Of a stretch of DNA of 55,606 nt, positions 1 through 8,759 are shown one piece after another. This stretch comes from an uncultured Prevotellaceae bacterium (GTDB lineage: Bacteria; Bacteroidota; Bacteroidia; Bacteroidales; Bacteroidaceae): NCBI GenBank assembly GCA_937915745.1, contig CALGGJ010000130.1, forward strand, positions 1-55,606, in the 5' to 3' direction. The translations under genes and the position numbers were made by a program. The notes under the pieces were generated by a model that made no database searches, was not told the DNA's origin, and was given only the letters and a program-made list of their open reading frames with translations. Numbering within the stretch: position 1 is the stretch's first letter; every line of letters starts with the position of its first letter.

Positions 1-45
1 GAGATTCAAGTGTGACTGGAGTTCAGACGTGTGCTCTTCCGATCT
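1..45. other. Illumina TruSeq adapter remnant at contig end
   Basis: Positions 12-45 are the TruSeq read-2 adapter, starting GTGACTGGAGTTC and ending GCTCTTCCGATCT. The preceding GAGAT plus TCAAGT match the end of the indexing primer carrying the index whose complement is ACTTGA (TruSeq index 8). Genome sequence therefore begins at base 46. The minus-strand frame read through the adapter gives the well-known contaminant tail RKSTRLNSSHT and a stop codon that is not biological. Confidence 0.98.
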
Positions 46-2108
46 CTGAATCTGCTGTCGAATGAAGGGTTGTTGATGAGCAGTGTGATTTCGTCGCCTG
101 CACTCACGTTGGCTGTGATGTAGTCAACTATCATCTTGTCCATGAATGAAGTGAGTTCTGGAATCGTGATGTTGTAAGGCTCGTCGGCCAGCACTTCTTC
201 TGCATTGCCGTCGTTGTATCCATCTTCAAGAGTCATGAGCAAGTCACCGAACTCTTCGCCCAATCCTGCAAACGATGTGCCTTCGAAGCGTTCCTGCTCG
301 CTTTCACAACGTGTCATGGCAGCCTTGACTGTTGTATAAGCAGCAACCGATGCATTGAGTGCAGTGACAGCCTCAGTCAGTTTTTCATTGTATTCTGCAC
401 AGTCAGTGACAGCATCTTTGGCTTCTTCGAGTGCTTCTTCGTAAGCTTCTTTCACATCGGCATTTGCCCTCACATCGTCGAGGTTAGGGTATTTGGCCTC
501 ACACTCGCTGATGAGAGTCTGGAGGATTGCATAGTCTAGGTCGCCCTCGATTGGTCCGTAGTAGAGCAGAGAGAAGTTGTCGAAAATTGACCAGTCGTTG
601 TCGTTGATTTTTGCATCTTTCTTCACACCGATGCGTACATCGCCTCCATCTTCGAGAATAAGGTTGATTTCGTTCATGTAGTAACCGTTCTGGAACCAGT
701 AGTTGGCTGCTTCCATCGTGTTTGGTATCACGTAATCACCCACCGATGATGTTGCACCGCCGAAGCTTGTCACGACAGCACCACTGCTTGCCGATACAAT
801 CGGAACAGATGTTGTGTCGTTCTCGCCCGTGACAATATAGAATATTGCGTAGCGTTGTGCGTCTGGATTTTCACTGGTCTGCAGGCTCCAGTCGTTGCTG
901 GCAGAGCCACGACGATAGTATCCCTGAACCGAGAACTTGTAGCGTCCGGCTGGCAGTCCTTCGATGTCTTGATATGTGTCGTAGGTCTTGTTGTAGTGCT
1001 CAGCACAGGTTGATGTAGTACCACCTGCACCGAATGCCGTACCGCTCCATCCGGTGAAGTCACCGATTACGTCGAATGTTGCATTGACGATGAGGTTAGA
1101 ACCGTCGCGTGGGTCTTCTGCTGTTGCTCCCTCCAGGCCCTTGAGCTTCCATGCAAGTACCTGTGCGTTCATGTCGGCTTCGGCGGCTTTCATCTCTTCG
1201 TAGGTCGATACATTGTAGTTGTGGTATATGCTACGGGCTGTCTCGGTGTCAACAAACGGATAATCGGCTTCAATAGCTTCGATGTTGGCAAGGAATGTCT
1301 CGGCATAGTTGTAGGCTGTAACAGCTGAGTAATACTTTGCATATTCATCTTCCGAAATGAATGCCCAGTCGATCTTTGCATCAACACCTTGCAGAAGGCT
1401 AAGCAGATTGTCGGATGCCTCGATGTCAATCATTTCGCCAAGTTTAGGGTCGAGCATCGGATAGATTGCCATCACATTGTTGTCAAGATAATCGTTGTCG
1501 AAAGTGTTGAATGCAAGGTATCCGTCGTAACTCTCTAATCCGAAGTAACGGGCAGTAGAGTCGTTGTTGAATGCAGGGTTGACATCGGCCGGCTTGATGC
1601 GGAACACGCCATTGCCCTGTGAAAGGATTTCCCACATATAGTCGGCCTGACTGGCACGGTCAACGAACATGGTGGACCATGATGTAGGGAAAATCTTGTA
1701 GTACATATTGCCGCGGCTATTGAAGTTGCCATAGCCGCTGATAGTGTAAGTCTTGCCATCCCACGGATGTACGACAGTGTCGGCTTTTGCACCTTCAACA
1801 TCTTCTTCCGGCTGGATGATTTCAGTCTCGATATATTTCTCTACGATGAATTTCGAGCCTGTTGTCTTCAGTGCTGCATGTGTTTCCCACTGTGCGTGTG
1901 AAGAGCATGTTGCATTAGAGAGGAATCCGGGAGCCTCGATGTTGAGAAGGTAATAGACGGTGGTGTCGCCGCCTGCTTCGGAAACCTTAAATTCCTTTGC
2001 GTAGTTGGATGCTGTGAAGAAATCGCCAGGGGCCGGTTCTTCCCACTGGGCAAAACCTGCCACACTTAACATCAAGCTTACGCATGATAAAAGTAATTTT
2101 TTGTTCAT
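46..2108 (-). CDS. Secreted surface protein, C-terminus missing (contig edge)
   Basis: About 687 genuine residues can be read. The N-terminus MNKKLLLSCVSLMLSVAGFA is a clear signal peptide cleaved before QWEEP. The first ~330 residues are rich in Trp, Tyr and Asp and end in a helical stretch. A segment starting NATFD (about residue 340) with GW, LPAGRYKFSVQGYYRRG and later YMNEINLIL has the look of a galactose-binding/jelly-roll carbohydrate-binding domain, and a second copy begins at NPSFD just before the contig ends. This arrangement is common in Bacteroidales exported glycan-binding proteins, but I cannot name a substrate. The stop codon in this frame lies in adapter sequence, so the true C-terminus, possibly with a sorting domain, is absent. 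Its own promoter lies at 2285-2316. Confidence 0.75.
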
Positions 2109-2260
2109 AGTAAGTAATTTGAAAAGTTAAACAATATAAGTTTGCAGATTAGATTTTTAGTGTAGTTTTTTATTTTGTTTTCCTTGATTAGTTTGATTGC
2201 TGGTCAGCCTGGTCACGTCGCTTCGTAGTAAAATGGCCGAGGTGATGATTCTCCCTCGCA

Positions 2261-2278
2261 GAGCATGACTCCATGCTC
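2261..2278 (-). promoter_or_regulatory. 5' leader hairpin of the secreted-protein gene
   Basis: GAGCATG / CATGCTC forms a perfect 7-bp stem with a 4-nt loop (18 nt in all) almost exactly at the predicted transcript start, about 7 nt below the -7 box. The leader from here to the start codon at 2108 is about 170 nt long. A 5'-terminal stem would protect the mRNA or act in leader control; which one cannot be told from sequence. Confidence 0.5.
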
Positions 2279-2284
2279 CAGCGG

Positions 2285-2316
2285 CAAAGTTAACAGTTTT
2301 ATTAGTTTTTACCAAA
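2285..2316 (-). promoter_or_regulatory. Bacteroidota -33/-7 promoter for the secreted-protein gene
   Basis: On the minus strand TTTGG (2312-2316) and TAACTTTG (2285-2292) are separated by 19 bp, the standard arrangement for the Bacteroidota primary sigma factor. The expected transcription start is near 2278. The rest of 2109-2389 is AT-rich leader or upstream sequence with no gene. Confidence 0.8.
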
Positions 2317-2389
2317 TATTTTTATGTTTTTTTGATGATTTAGGGGGTAATTAGTTAAAAGGACGTCGTTTTACAGGGGGTGTGAGGCA

Positions 2390-3655
2390 TTACTTCACTG
2401 TTACTTTCAGTTGTGCCTTGGCTTGTTGTGCAAAACGGCTGAGGTAGGCTTCCCAGTCGGTGAGCGAGTGTAGGCCGGTCTCCGGGTTGCGGCTCCATCC
2501 ACTGCCGAAGTAGTATGTATATCGGGCTTGTGGCCGTAGTGTGGTTGTGGCGAGTATGTGTCCTGTGGCTCCCGGCAGTCCTTGTTCTGCCTGGAACTTC
2601 ATCTGCAGGCCTTTCTGCGGAAAGACGGTGCCGACGTATATTTGTCCGAAATCGCGGTTTTGTGTGGCACGGTATTTCTCTTTGTATTGTGTAGGGTCGC
2701 CCAGGTCTTCATATCCCATGTATCCGGCTTCGGGTTGTAGTATGTATGCGTTGGGATTTTCGTTGTGTACGATGATTCCCACCGCCATGGTGTTGTCTTG
2801 TGTAAGTCCTTCGTACCACACTGTGGCTCGGTTGAGGTGTGAACCGGCATCTAAGCTTACGATGCGATGTTCCACCACGCTCTGTCCGCCCACAGTCTCT
2901 GTGCCGTAGTTGAGCTGTACGGTGAAGCGCAGTGGTCCGCGGTCGAGTATTTCGTAGGTCTTGTAGCAACGCGGGTAGTTTATCTTGTCGCCGGTGAGCA
3001 GTGCGTTGGTTCCGCAGCCGAGTGTAGGTCCCACTTTGTAGCAGTCCATGCCGTTGCCGTGGTCCACATGGTAGCTGACGGCATTATATACATCGTCGGC
3101 TATATCGCCCTTGCCCATGCGTCGCAGTTTGTTCACTGCTGTCTGGAGGTCGCGGTCGAGTTCGCCTGCATAGCGGTCTTCTACCACGAGTTGGCTGGTG
3201 CGCTTGTTCCACACGTCGTAGCCCCATGCCCGTTCGCCGCTTGCCTGTAGTGCGGGTCCGTAGCAGCGGAATGCCACGCGGTCGTTTTCCCATGCAATGT
3301 CATCAACACGCTCGGGGAACTGACGTCCGAAGACCTTCGGTTCCACCTTCGATGGTGTGCCTGCCTTGGCATAGTATATTGATTTGCCTTTGGCCGGCAC
3401 GGCTGCGGGGAATATGAGTTTTGAGTCGTAGGTGCGTTGCCATGCCACCTCGTTTCCGTCGGCATCGGTCAGGATGATGCTGGCAGGGTTGCCCAGTTTG
3501 GTGAGTATGGTGTTGATGTCGGTCTCTGCCATCTCGCCGCTGCGTGCCAGGTTGATGGGGTTGGTAACTGTGATTGTAACTTTGTCTGCCGCCTTGGTGT
3601 AGGTGGACAGTGTTCCTGCCATGATGGCGAGGATTGTGATAAGTATCTGTTTCAT
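2390..3655 (-). CDS. DUF4861 family exported protein
   Basis: 421 residues. The start is placed at the ATG at 3655, where MKQILITILAIMAGTLSTYTKA gives a signal peptide; the longer open frame upstream overlaps rnr and is not used. The body (VTITVTNPINLARSGEMAE, VDHGNGMDCYKVGPTLGCGTNAL, HRIVSLDAGSHLNRATVWYEGL, YYFGSGWSRN near the end) matches the DUF4861 family. That family is usually exported in Bacteroidota and often encoded near pectin or unsaturated-glucuronyl hydrolases. Here no such genes are visible: it sits 8 bp behind rnr and is probably co-transcribed with it, which is an odd pairing. Biochemical role unknown. Confidence 0.8.
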   Translation of the reverse strand: MKQILITILAIMAGTLSTYTKAADKVTITVTNPINLARSGEMAETDINTILTKLGNPASIILTDADGNEVAWQRTYDSKLIFPAAVPAKGKSIYYAKAGTPSKVEPKVFGRQFPERVDDIAWENDRVAFRCYGPALQASGERAWGYDVWNKRTSQLVVEDRYAGELDRDLQTAVNKLRRMGKGDIADDVYNAVSYHVDHGNGMDCYKVGPTLGCGTNALLTGDKINYPRCYKTYEILDRGPLRFTVQLNYGTETVGGQSVVEHRIVSLDAGSHLNRATVWYEGLTQDNTMAVGIIVHNENPNAYILQPEAGYMGYEDLGDPTQYKEKYRATQNRDFGQIYVGTVFPQKGLQMKFQAEQGLPGATGHILATTTLRPQARYTYYFGSGWSRNPETGLHSLTDWEAYLSRFAQQAKAQLKVTVK

Positions 3656-3663
3656 AGTCGGGG

Positions 3664-5940
3664 TTAATGATATTTCTTTACGAAGTCGAAGTCGAGGGTC
3701 TTTCGGAAGAGGTTGGCCCGTGCCACCTTGATACGTATGTCGTCGCCTATAGAGTAGCGGTAGTGTGACTTGCGTCCGATGAGGCAGTAGTTTTTGTCGT
3801 CGAAGTCGAATGCTTCGTCGCCGAGGAATCGCACTCCGATGAACCCTTCGCAGTGGTTGTCGAGTATCTCGGCATAGAGTCCCGACTCGGTCACTCCGCT
3901 GATGCGTGCATCGAATTCCTGTCCTATCTTGTCGCTCATGTATTCCACCATCTTGTATTTTATTGATGCGCGCTCGGCAGCGGTGGCCAGTTGTTCCATT
4001 GCCGAGGAGTGTTCGCACAGCCCTTCGTATTTTTTCTGGCTGGCACTGGCTCCTCCGTTGGCATATCTGGTGAGTAGGCGGTGTACCATGAGGTCGGGGT
4101 ACCGTCGTATGGGCGATGTGAAATGTGTGTAGTAGTCGAAAGCCAGGCCATAGTGTCCGATGTTGTGGGTTGAGTATTTGGCTTTCATCATGGCTCGCAG
4201 CGACACGGTCTCTACGAGGTTTTGTATTTTATCGCCTCGCACATCGGTCAGTAGTTTGTTGATGCTCTTGGCCACTTCGGTCTTCGAGCCTTGTGTGACG
4301 ATGTGGTATTTGAATCGTGCCACAAACTGTGCGAGGTTGTCGAGGCGGTTGGGGTCGGGCAGGTCGTGAACGCGGTAGGGCAGAGTCTTGGCTTTCTGTC
4401 CTTTCTTCACTTTGCCCACACTCTCGGCCACGGTGCGGTTGGCCAGCAGCATGAATTCCTCTACCAGTTTGTTGGCATCTTTGGCTACCTTGAAATATAC
4501 GCTGGTGGGTTTGCCTGCCTCGTCGGTGTCGAACCGCATTTCTTCGCGGTCGAAGTCGATGGCTCCGGTGTGCATGCGTCCGGCCCTGAGGTGGTGTGCC
4601 ATGCGGTTGAGGGTGATGAGTTCGTCGGCATATTCACCGGTGCGGCGGTCGGTGGCCACGGGTATGTGTCCCTCGATGTCGTCGGCCTCTCCGTTTTGCT
4701 CGAGTATGTCTTGCACTTCTTCGTATGCAAACCGGCGGTTGGAGCGTATGATGGTGTGTACGATGCGCGATGAATAGACGTGTGCTTCTTCGTCCATTTC
4801 GAATATCACTGAGAAAGTGAGTTTGTCTTCGTCGGGGCGGAGCGAGCAGATGTAGTTGCAGAGTCGTTCGGGCAGCATTGGCAGTGTGCGATCGACGAGA
4901 TAGATGGATGTGCCCCGTTGCTGGGCTTCTCTGTCGATGACCGACCCCTCGAGCACATAGTGTGACACGTCGGCTATGTGTACTCCTACTTCGTAGCGGA
5001 CGGCAGCCCCACTCCGTCCTGACGACATCTCTCCCTTCATGGGGAGAGCCATGTAGCCGGCATCGCTGTCGGTTGTCTTACGGCCTTCGCTTTTCGTTAT
5101 CCGGCGTATCGACAGGGCGTCGTCGAAGTCTTTGGCATCGTGGGGGTCGATGGTGAATGTAGTTACATGGCGGAAGTCTTCGCGCCGGTCGATTTCGGCT
5201 TGTGGTATCACGTCGCTTATCGAGTCGGCTGCCCGTTCCACCTCCTTGGGATAGTTGTAGGGCAGACCGTATTCAGCCAGAATGGCGTGCATCTCGGTTT
5301 CGTTTTCTCCCACCTTGCCAAATATTTCCTTCACCCGGCCTATAGGGTTGCGTGTGTTGTCGGGCCAATCAACGATTTCCACCATTGCCTTGTCGCCGTC
5401 TTTGCCTCCCTTCAGACGTCCCGTTGGTATGAACACATCGTATGGCAGGAGTCCGTCGGGGCGCACGAGGAATGCCGCTCCGTGACTTATGCTCAGTTGT
5501 CCTACCACCGGTTTGTCGCTTCGCTTCACTATTTCTATCACCTCGCCACATAAATGGTTGGTGCGGCGGTTGGATGCGAATAGCGCCACCCTCACCGTGT
5601 CGCCGTCGAGTGCATGAGAAAGGTCTTCGTCGTGTATGACGATGGTTTGTCCGTCGGGGGTCTCGACGGTGTTGCGTCCTCCCGATGTACGGTGCAGCAT
5701 GCCCTCCACCACTTGTCCGGTGGTGCCGTTCCATGCCAGCTCACCGTCGTAGTTGCGGAATATGGTTTCGCTGTCGAGCAACTCGTTGAGTACATCTACA
5801 CACAGCACTTTCATGGGGTGGGTGGTGAGGCGTAGTGCGCTGAACAGCTGTTTCAGCGAGAATGTGTCGCGCGGACGGCTTTCAAGAAAGTTCACCACAC
5901 GCTCGCGTAGCTGTCGTTTGTTGAGTTTGGCACGGGTCAT
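3664..5940 (-). CDS. rnr: Ribonuclease R (3'-5' exoribonuclease)
   Basis: 758 residues, close to the usual RNase R length. Order: N-terminal winged helix (1-60), cold-shock/OB domains (about 75-240), RNB catalytic domain, C-terminal S1 domain (about 675-755). The catalytic acidic cluster is in IDPHDAKDFDDALS, with Asp265, Asp271, Asp273 and Asp274; VGVHIADVSHYV and FTSPIRRYPDLMVHRLL are further RNB signatures. The enzyme degrades structured RNA and functions in rRNA and mRNA turnover. Immediately after the catalytic cluster there is an extra ~25-residue stretch (about 282-309, Ser/Gly/Lys-rich) that orthologues normally lack; its DNA contains a palindrome (see findings). Start at 5940 with a good promoter at 6039-6070. 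Leads an apparent two-gene unit with the DUF4861 gene. Confidence 0.95.
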   Translation of the reverse strand: MTRAKLNKRQLRERVVNFLESRPRDTFSLKQLFSALRLTTHPMKVLCVDVLNELLDSETIFRNYDGELAWNGTTGQVVEGMLHRTSGGRNTVETPDGQTIVIHDEDLSHALDGDTVRVALFASNRRTNHLCGEVIEIVKRSDKPVVGQLSISHGAAFLVRPDGLLPYDVFIPTGRLKGGKDGDKAMVEIVDWPDNTRNPIGRVKEIFGKVGENETEMHAILAEYGLPYNYPKEVERAADSISDVIPQAEIDRREDFRHVTTFTIDPHDAKDFDDALSIRRITKSEGRKTTDSDAGYMALPMKGEMSSGRSGAAVRYEVGVHIADVSHYVLEGSVIDREAQQRGTSIYLVDRTLPMLPERLCNYICSLRPDEDKLTFSVIFEMDEEAHVYSSRIVHTIIRSNRRFAYEEVQDILEQNGEADDIEGHIPVATDRRTGEYADELITLNRMAHHLRAGRMHTGAIDFDREEMRFDTDEAGKPTSVYFKVAKDANKLVEEFMLLANRTVAESVGKVKKGQKAKTLPYRVHDLPDPNRLDNLAQFVARFKYHIVTQGSKTEVAKSINKLLTDVRGDKIQNLVETVSLRAMMKAKYSTHNIGHYGLAFDYYTHFTSPIRRYPDLMVHRLLTRYANGGASASQKKYEGLCEHSSAMEQLATAAERASIKYKMVEYMSDKIGQEFDARISGVTESGLYAEILDNHCEGFIGVRFLGDEAFDFDDKNYCLIGRKSHYRYSIGDDIRIKVARANLFRKTLDFDFVKKYH

Positions 5941-6038
5941 AATCCGGTTGTTAGAGTTGTGTTATATCTGCCACCACGAAACCTGCAACATGGTCGTGCC
6001 GCAGGGTTTGCCAATGGGCTTGATGGTTTTTGAATGTG

Positions 6039-6070
6039 CAAATATAGTGCAATTTTAGGTAATACACAAA
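6039..6070 (-). promoter_or_regulatory. Promoter of rnr
   Basis: Minus strand: TTTGT at 6066-6070, a 19-bp spacer, and TATATTTG at 6039-6046. Expected start of transcription is near 6032, giving a ~90-nt leader. Confidence 0.75.
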
Positions 6071-6172
6071 CTTTCTGCGTCTTTTTTCTTGTTTTCTGAC
6101 ATGAGGGTGCTGATGTGTCAGGAATTTTTTCCAAGAATTACAGGAAGACATGAACCGTGATTACTAATTATA

Positions 6173-6491
6173 CAGGTTTCGTATGTATAGAATATTTATA
6201 TGTTACATATTAAGATACACTCCTGCGATTCGCTCCGTCGGTATGACAGGCGGAGGGTTGCCGGATACACTCCTGCGCTTCGCTCCGTCGGTATGACAGA
6301 CGGAGGGTTGCCGGATACACTCCTGCGCTTCGCTCCGTCGGTATGACAGGCGGGAAGCTTGCCGGATACACTCCTGCGATTCGCTCCGTCGGTATGACAG
6401 GCGAAAGTTGCCGGATACACTCCTGCGATTCGCTCCGTCGGTATGACAGGCGAAGGGTATCTGCATATGACACATATACCTGCGAAACTTG
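6173..6491 (+). mobile_element. MITE-like element E1 with five tandem arm copies
   Basis: Bounded by short inverted ends CAGGTTTCG (6173-6181) and CGAAACTTG (6483-6491). Inside, the 35-bp arm A (starts AGATACACTCC, ends GTCGGTATGAC) is present five times as tandem units of 49-51 bp starting at 6214, 6264, 6314, 6365 and 6414. Unit variants are GCGCTTCGC and GCGATTCGC at the centre. The right flank (GTATCTGCATATG...) matches the right end of element E2 reversed, but the 41-bp arm B is missing, so this copy looks like a left arm expanded at the expense of the right arm. The six-frame reading yields spurious peptides with VIPTERSAGVYPA-like repeats. No transposase. Together with 6492-6747 it fills the rnr-ligase intergenic region. 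Confidence 0.7.
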
Positions 6492-6674
6492 AAAATATTA
6501 TAGTGTGGGGTGACAACGGTGGTGTCATCGCGTCCTGTCTGCGAGCGCACCACAATGCTCGCCAGAGCATGGAATGTAATGCAGAGTGCGCAAAACACGC
6601 TTGTTTTGTGAATTTATTACAGATTTATTGCAAGGTTTACATGTGTGGTGTGCAATTATGCGGTCGGAAAGATG

Positions 6675-6682
6675 TAATTTTG
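6675..6682 (+). promoter_or_regulatory. Possible -7 box for the acyl-CoA/ACP ligase gene
   Basis: TAATTTTG matches TAnnTTTG and lies 66 bp before the start codon, but no convincing TTTG box sits 19 bp upstream. Between 6492 and 6747 I see nothing else that can be named. Confidence 0.35.
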
Positions 6683-6747
6683 TGGCGATTTTTACACCAC
6701 AAACGCAAATGCAAATGGTGTTTATTATTTAACAAGACTACACATAT

Positions 6748-8403
6748 ATGACAACAGACATTCATGCAAAGCCGATGATGGCCTTCCTCGGCGACGTGTT
6801 CCGCCGTCAATGGACAACCTTGGCTTTTGCCGACTATGGCACCGACATTGCATATACCCACCAAGAAGCCTATGAACAGATAGTACGCCTGCAACTACTT
6901 TTCGAATTCTACGGCATAAAACAAGGCGATAAAGTAGCCTTGTGCGACAAAAACAGCGCCAACTGGGCTGTGGCGTTCTTATCGATATTCACCAACCACA
7001 CCGTAGCGGTGCCACTGCTGTCGGACTTCCACATCGACCAGATTGACCACCTCGTTGAACATTCCGAGGCCAAACTGCTCATCACCAACCACAGCGTGTA
7101 TGAGAAGGCAGCCACCACCGACCGTGGAATCATGATAGACATCACCACTTTCGCACCGTTCGACACCGACACCCCTCTGGCCAGGGCCTACGCCAAAGCT
7201 AACGAAGAATTCACCCGCCGCTATCCCGACGGACTCAGCAGCGACGACGTGCAATTCGACGAGACAGACTCCGAAGACCTCGCACTCATAAGCTACACCT
7301 CGGGCTCGACAGGCAATCCGAAGGGTGTGATGCTGCCTTACCGCACATTCTGGTCGAACGTGATATTCTGCCACGACTTCCTGCCACCTGTGACCGGCAC
7401 CGAAAAATTCATGTCGATACTACCGATGGCACACATGTACGGATTCTCTGTCGAATTCCTATACCCTTTGTCAACCGGACAACCAATCTACCTGCTCACC
7501 AAGATACCAAGCCCGGCCATACTGCTCAAAGCCTTTGCCGACATACATCCACACCTGGTAGTGACCGTGCCACTCATCGTAGAGAAAATCATAAGAGGCA
7601 AGGTCTTCCCACAACTGCGCACACCGAAGATGAAACTGCTGCTCGCCATACCTGGCCTGCGACACGTGGTTTACAAAAAGATACGCAAGACGCTCATCAA
7701 CCTCTTCGGCGGTGAATTCTACGAACTCATATTCGGAGGTGCAGCACTGAGCCGCGAGGTGGATGAATTCCTGAAGAAAATCAACTTCCCATATACAGTG
7801 GGATATGGCATGACCGAGTGTGCACCGCTCATCAGCTATGCCAACCACAACGAGGCACGCATCGGGTCGTGCGGCAAGGTAGTGAGCCGCATGGAAGTGA
7901 AGGTGTTGAGCGACGACCCGCTCAACTGCCCCGGTGAACTCGTGACACGAGGCACCAACATGATGACCGGATACTACAAAAACCCTGAAGCCACACGTGA
8001 AGCCATAGACAGCGAAGGCTGGCTGCACACAGGCGACCTGGTGACTATAGACGAAGACGGATTCATCTACATACGCGGACGTAAGAAAAACATGCTGCTC
8101 GGAGCCAACGGACAGAACGTCTATCCGGAAGAAGTGGAAGACGTGATACTGGGCCACACCATAGCCGACGAGTGTGTGCTGGTGCAACGCGAAGAGAAGT
8201 TCATTGCCTTGACATACGTGACAGATACAACGCTCGAACGACTCGGAATCACACGTAGCCAACTGGCCGACACACTCGAGGCATCGCGTGCCGAACTAAA
8301 CAACCTGCTGCCTAAGTTTGCGCAGCTCTCATCATTCGAAGTGCGCGACGAGGAATTCCAGAAAACACCGAAAAAGAATATCAAGCGATACCTGTATAAG
8401 TAG
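6748..8403 (+). CDS. AMP-forming acyl-CoA / acyl-ACP ligase
   Basis: 551 residues, ANL superfamily. Adenylate-forming motif ISYTSGSTGNPKGVML at about residues 180-197; YGMTECAPLISY (A5 motif) about 352; GWLHTGDLVTIDEDGFIYIRGRKK (A7/A8) about 424; the C-terminal lysine motif is KTPKKNIKRYLYK at the end. It would activate a fatty acid with ATP, then pass it to CoA or an acyl carrier protein; the family in Bacteroidales is usually annotated long-chain fatty-acid ligase. No signal peptide or membrane segment, so cytoplasmic. Monocistronic: divergent from rnr, and followed by a strong terminator at 8491-8524. Exact acyl acceptor not determinable. Confidence 0.88.
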   Translation: MTTDIHAKPMMAFLGDVFRRQWTTLAFADYGTDIAYTHQEAYEQIVRLQLLFEFYGIKQGDKVALCDKNSANWAVAFLSIFTNHTVAVPLLSDFHIDQIDHLVEHSEAKLLITNHSVYEKAATTDRGIMIDITTFAPFDTDTPLARAYAKANEEFTRRYPDGLSSDDVQFDETDSEDLALISYTSGSTGNPKGVMLPYRTFWSNVIFCHDFLPPVTGTEKFMSILPMAHMYGFSVEFLYPLSTGQPIYLLTKIPSPAILLKAFADIHPHLVVTVPLIVEKIIRGKVFPQLRTPKMKLLLAIPGLRHVVYKKIRKTLINLFGGEFYELIFGGAALSREVDEFLKKINFPYTVGYGMTECAPLISYANHNEARIGSCGKVVSRMEVKVLSDDPLNCPGELVTRGTNMMTGYYKNPEATREAIDSEGWLHTGDLVTIDEDGFIYIRGRKKNMLLGANGQNVYPEEVEDVILGHTIADECVLVQREEKFIALTYVTDTTLERLGITRSQLADTLEASRAELNNLLPKFAQLSSFEVRDEEFQKTPKKNIKRYLYK

Positions 8404-8490
8404 CCGACGCTACAAGAATTGACTGCCGGCGCCATAAGAATAAGCAACCGAGGCTGACGGAATAACCGACCGCTAAAACCACAACAGACA

Positions 8491-8524
8491 GGCAAACCCT
8501 ACAACACGTAGCGGTTTGCCTTTT
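8491..8524 (+). terminator. Rho-independent terminator of the ligase gene
   Basis: GGCAAACC (8491-8498) pairs with GGTTTGCC (8513-8520), with an inner CTAC/GTAG extension, followed directly by TTTT. It lies between convergent genes; only the plus-strand side has the T-run. Confidence 0.85.
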
Positions 8525-8582
8525 CATTGAACCCAAATCGGCCGTCAGGCTGTTTTTGGATGACGGAAAACGTCACCACAGC

Positions 8583-8759
8583 CTACTTCCGACTCTTGTA
8601 TATAGTGACCGAGAACCAGATGATGGCGAGGGCAAACACAGCAGCATACATCCACATCGAGGGGTCGTGCAGAATATACACGGCCCATATCGTTGCCCCA
8701 AGACATATCACCAAAAAACATAGTGACAAGTACATAAAGATACGTTGCAGCCTGTTCAT
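8583..8759 (-). CDS. Small two-helix membrane protein coupled to cysS
   Basis: 58 residues: starts MNRLQRIFMYLSLCFLVICL and ends SVTIYKSRK. Two hydrophobic helices (about 8-28 and 36-53) are separated by the short turn HDPSMW, with positive charges at both ends. Its ATG overlaps the cysS stop codon as ATGA, typical of translational coupling, and the frame is open to a proper stop. I do not recognise a family. The plus-strand open frame over the same bases has no such features and is rejected. Function unknown. Confidence 0.7.
   Translation of the reverse strand: MNRLQRIFMYLSLCFLVICLGATIWAVYILHDPSMWMYAAVFALAIIWFSVTIYKSRK

Noticed and set aside
2390..4018. Long form of the DUF4861 protein with ~120 extra N-terminal residues
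   Set aside because: The extension overlaps rnr, is Arg/His-rich like a shadow frame, and the internal ATG at 3655 begins a perfect signal peptide.
6214..6465. CRISPR array
   Set aside because: Units are contiguous 49-51 bp copies with no unique spacers of uniform length, and no cas genes are in the window. The 22-bp arrays are also not CRISPR: cores of 12 bp and near-constant 10-bp linkers.
6196..6598. Overlapping minus-strand open frames with repeated VIPTERSAGVYPA / SYRRSEAQECIRQ peptides
   Set aside because: They are translations of the 50-bp tandem repeat in E1; three frames are open at once because the unit length and composition avoid stops. No start signals or conserved domain.
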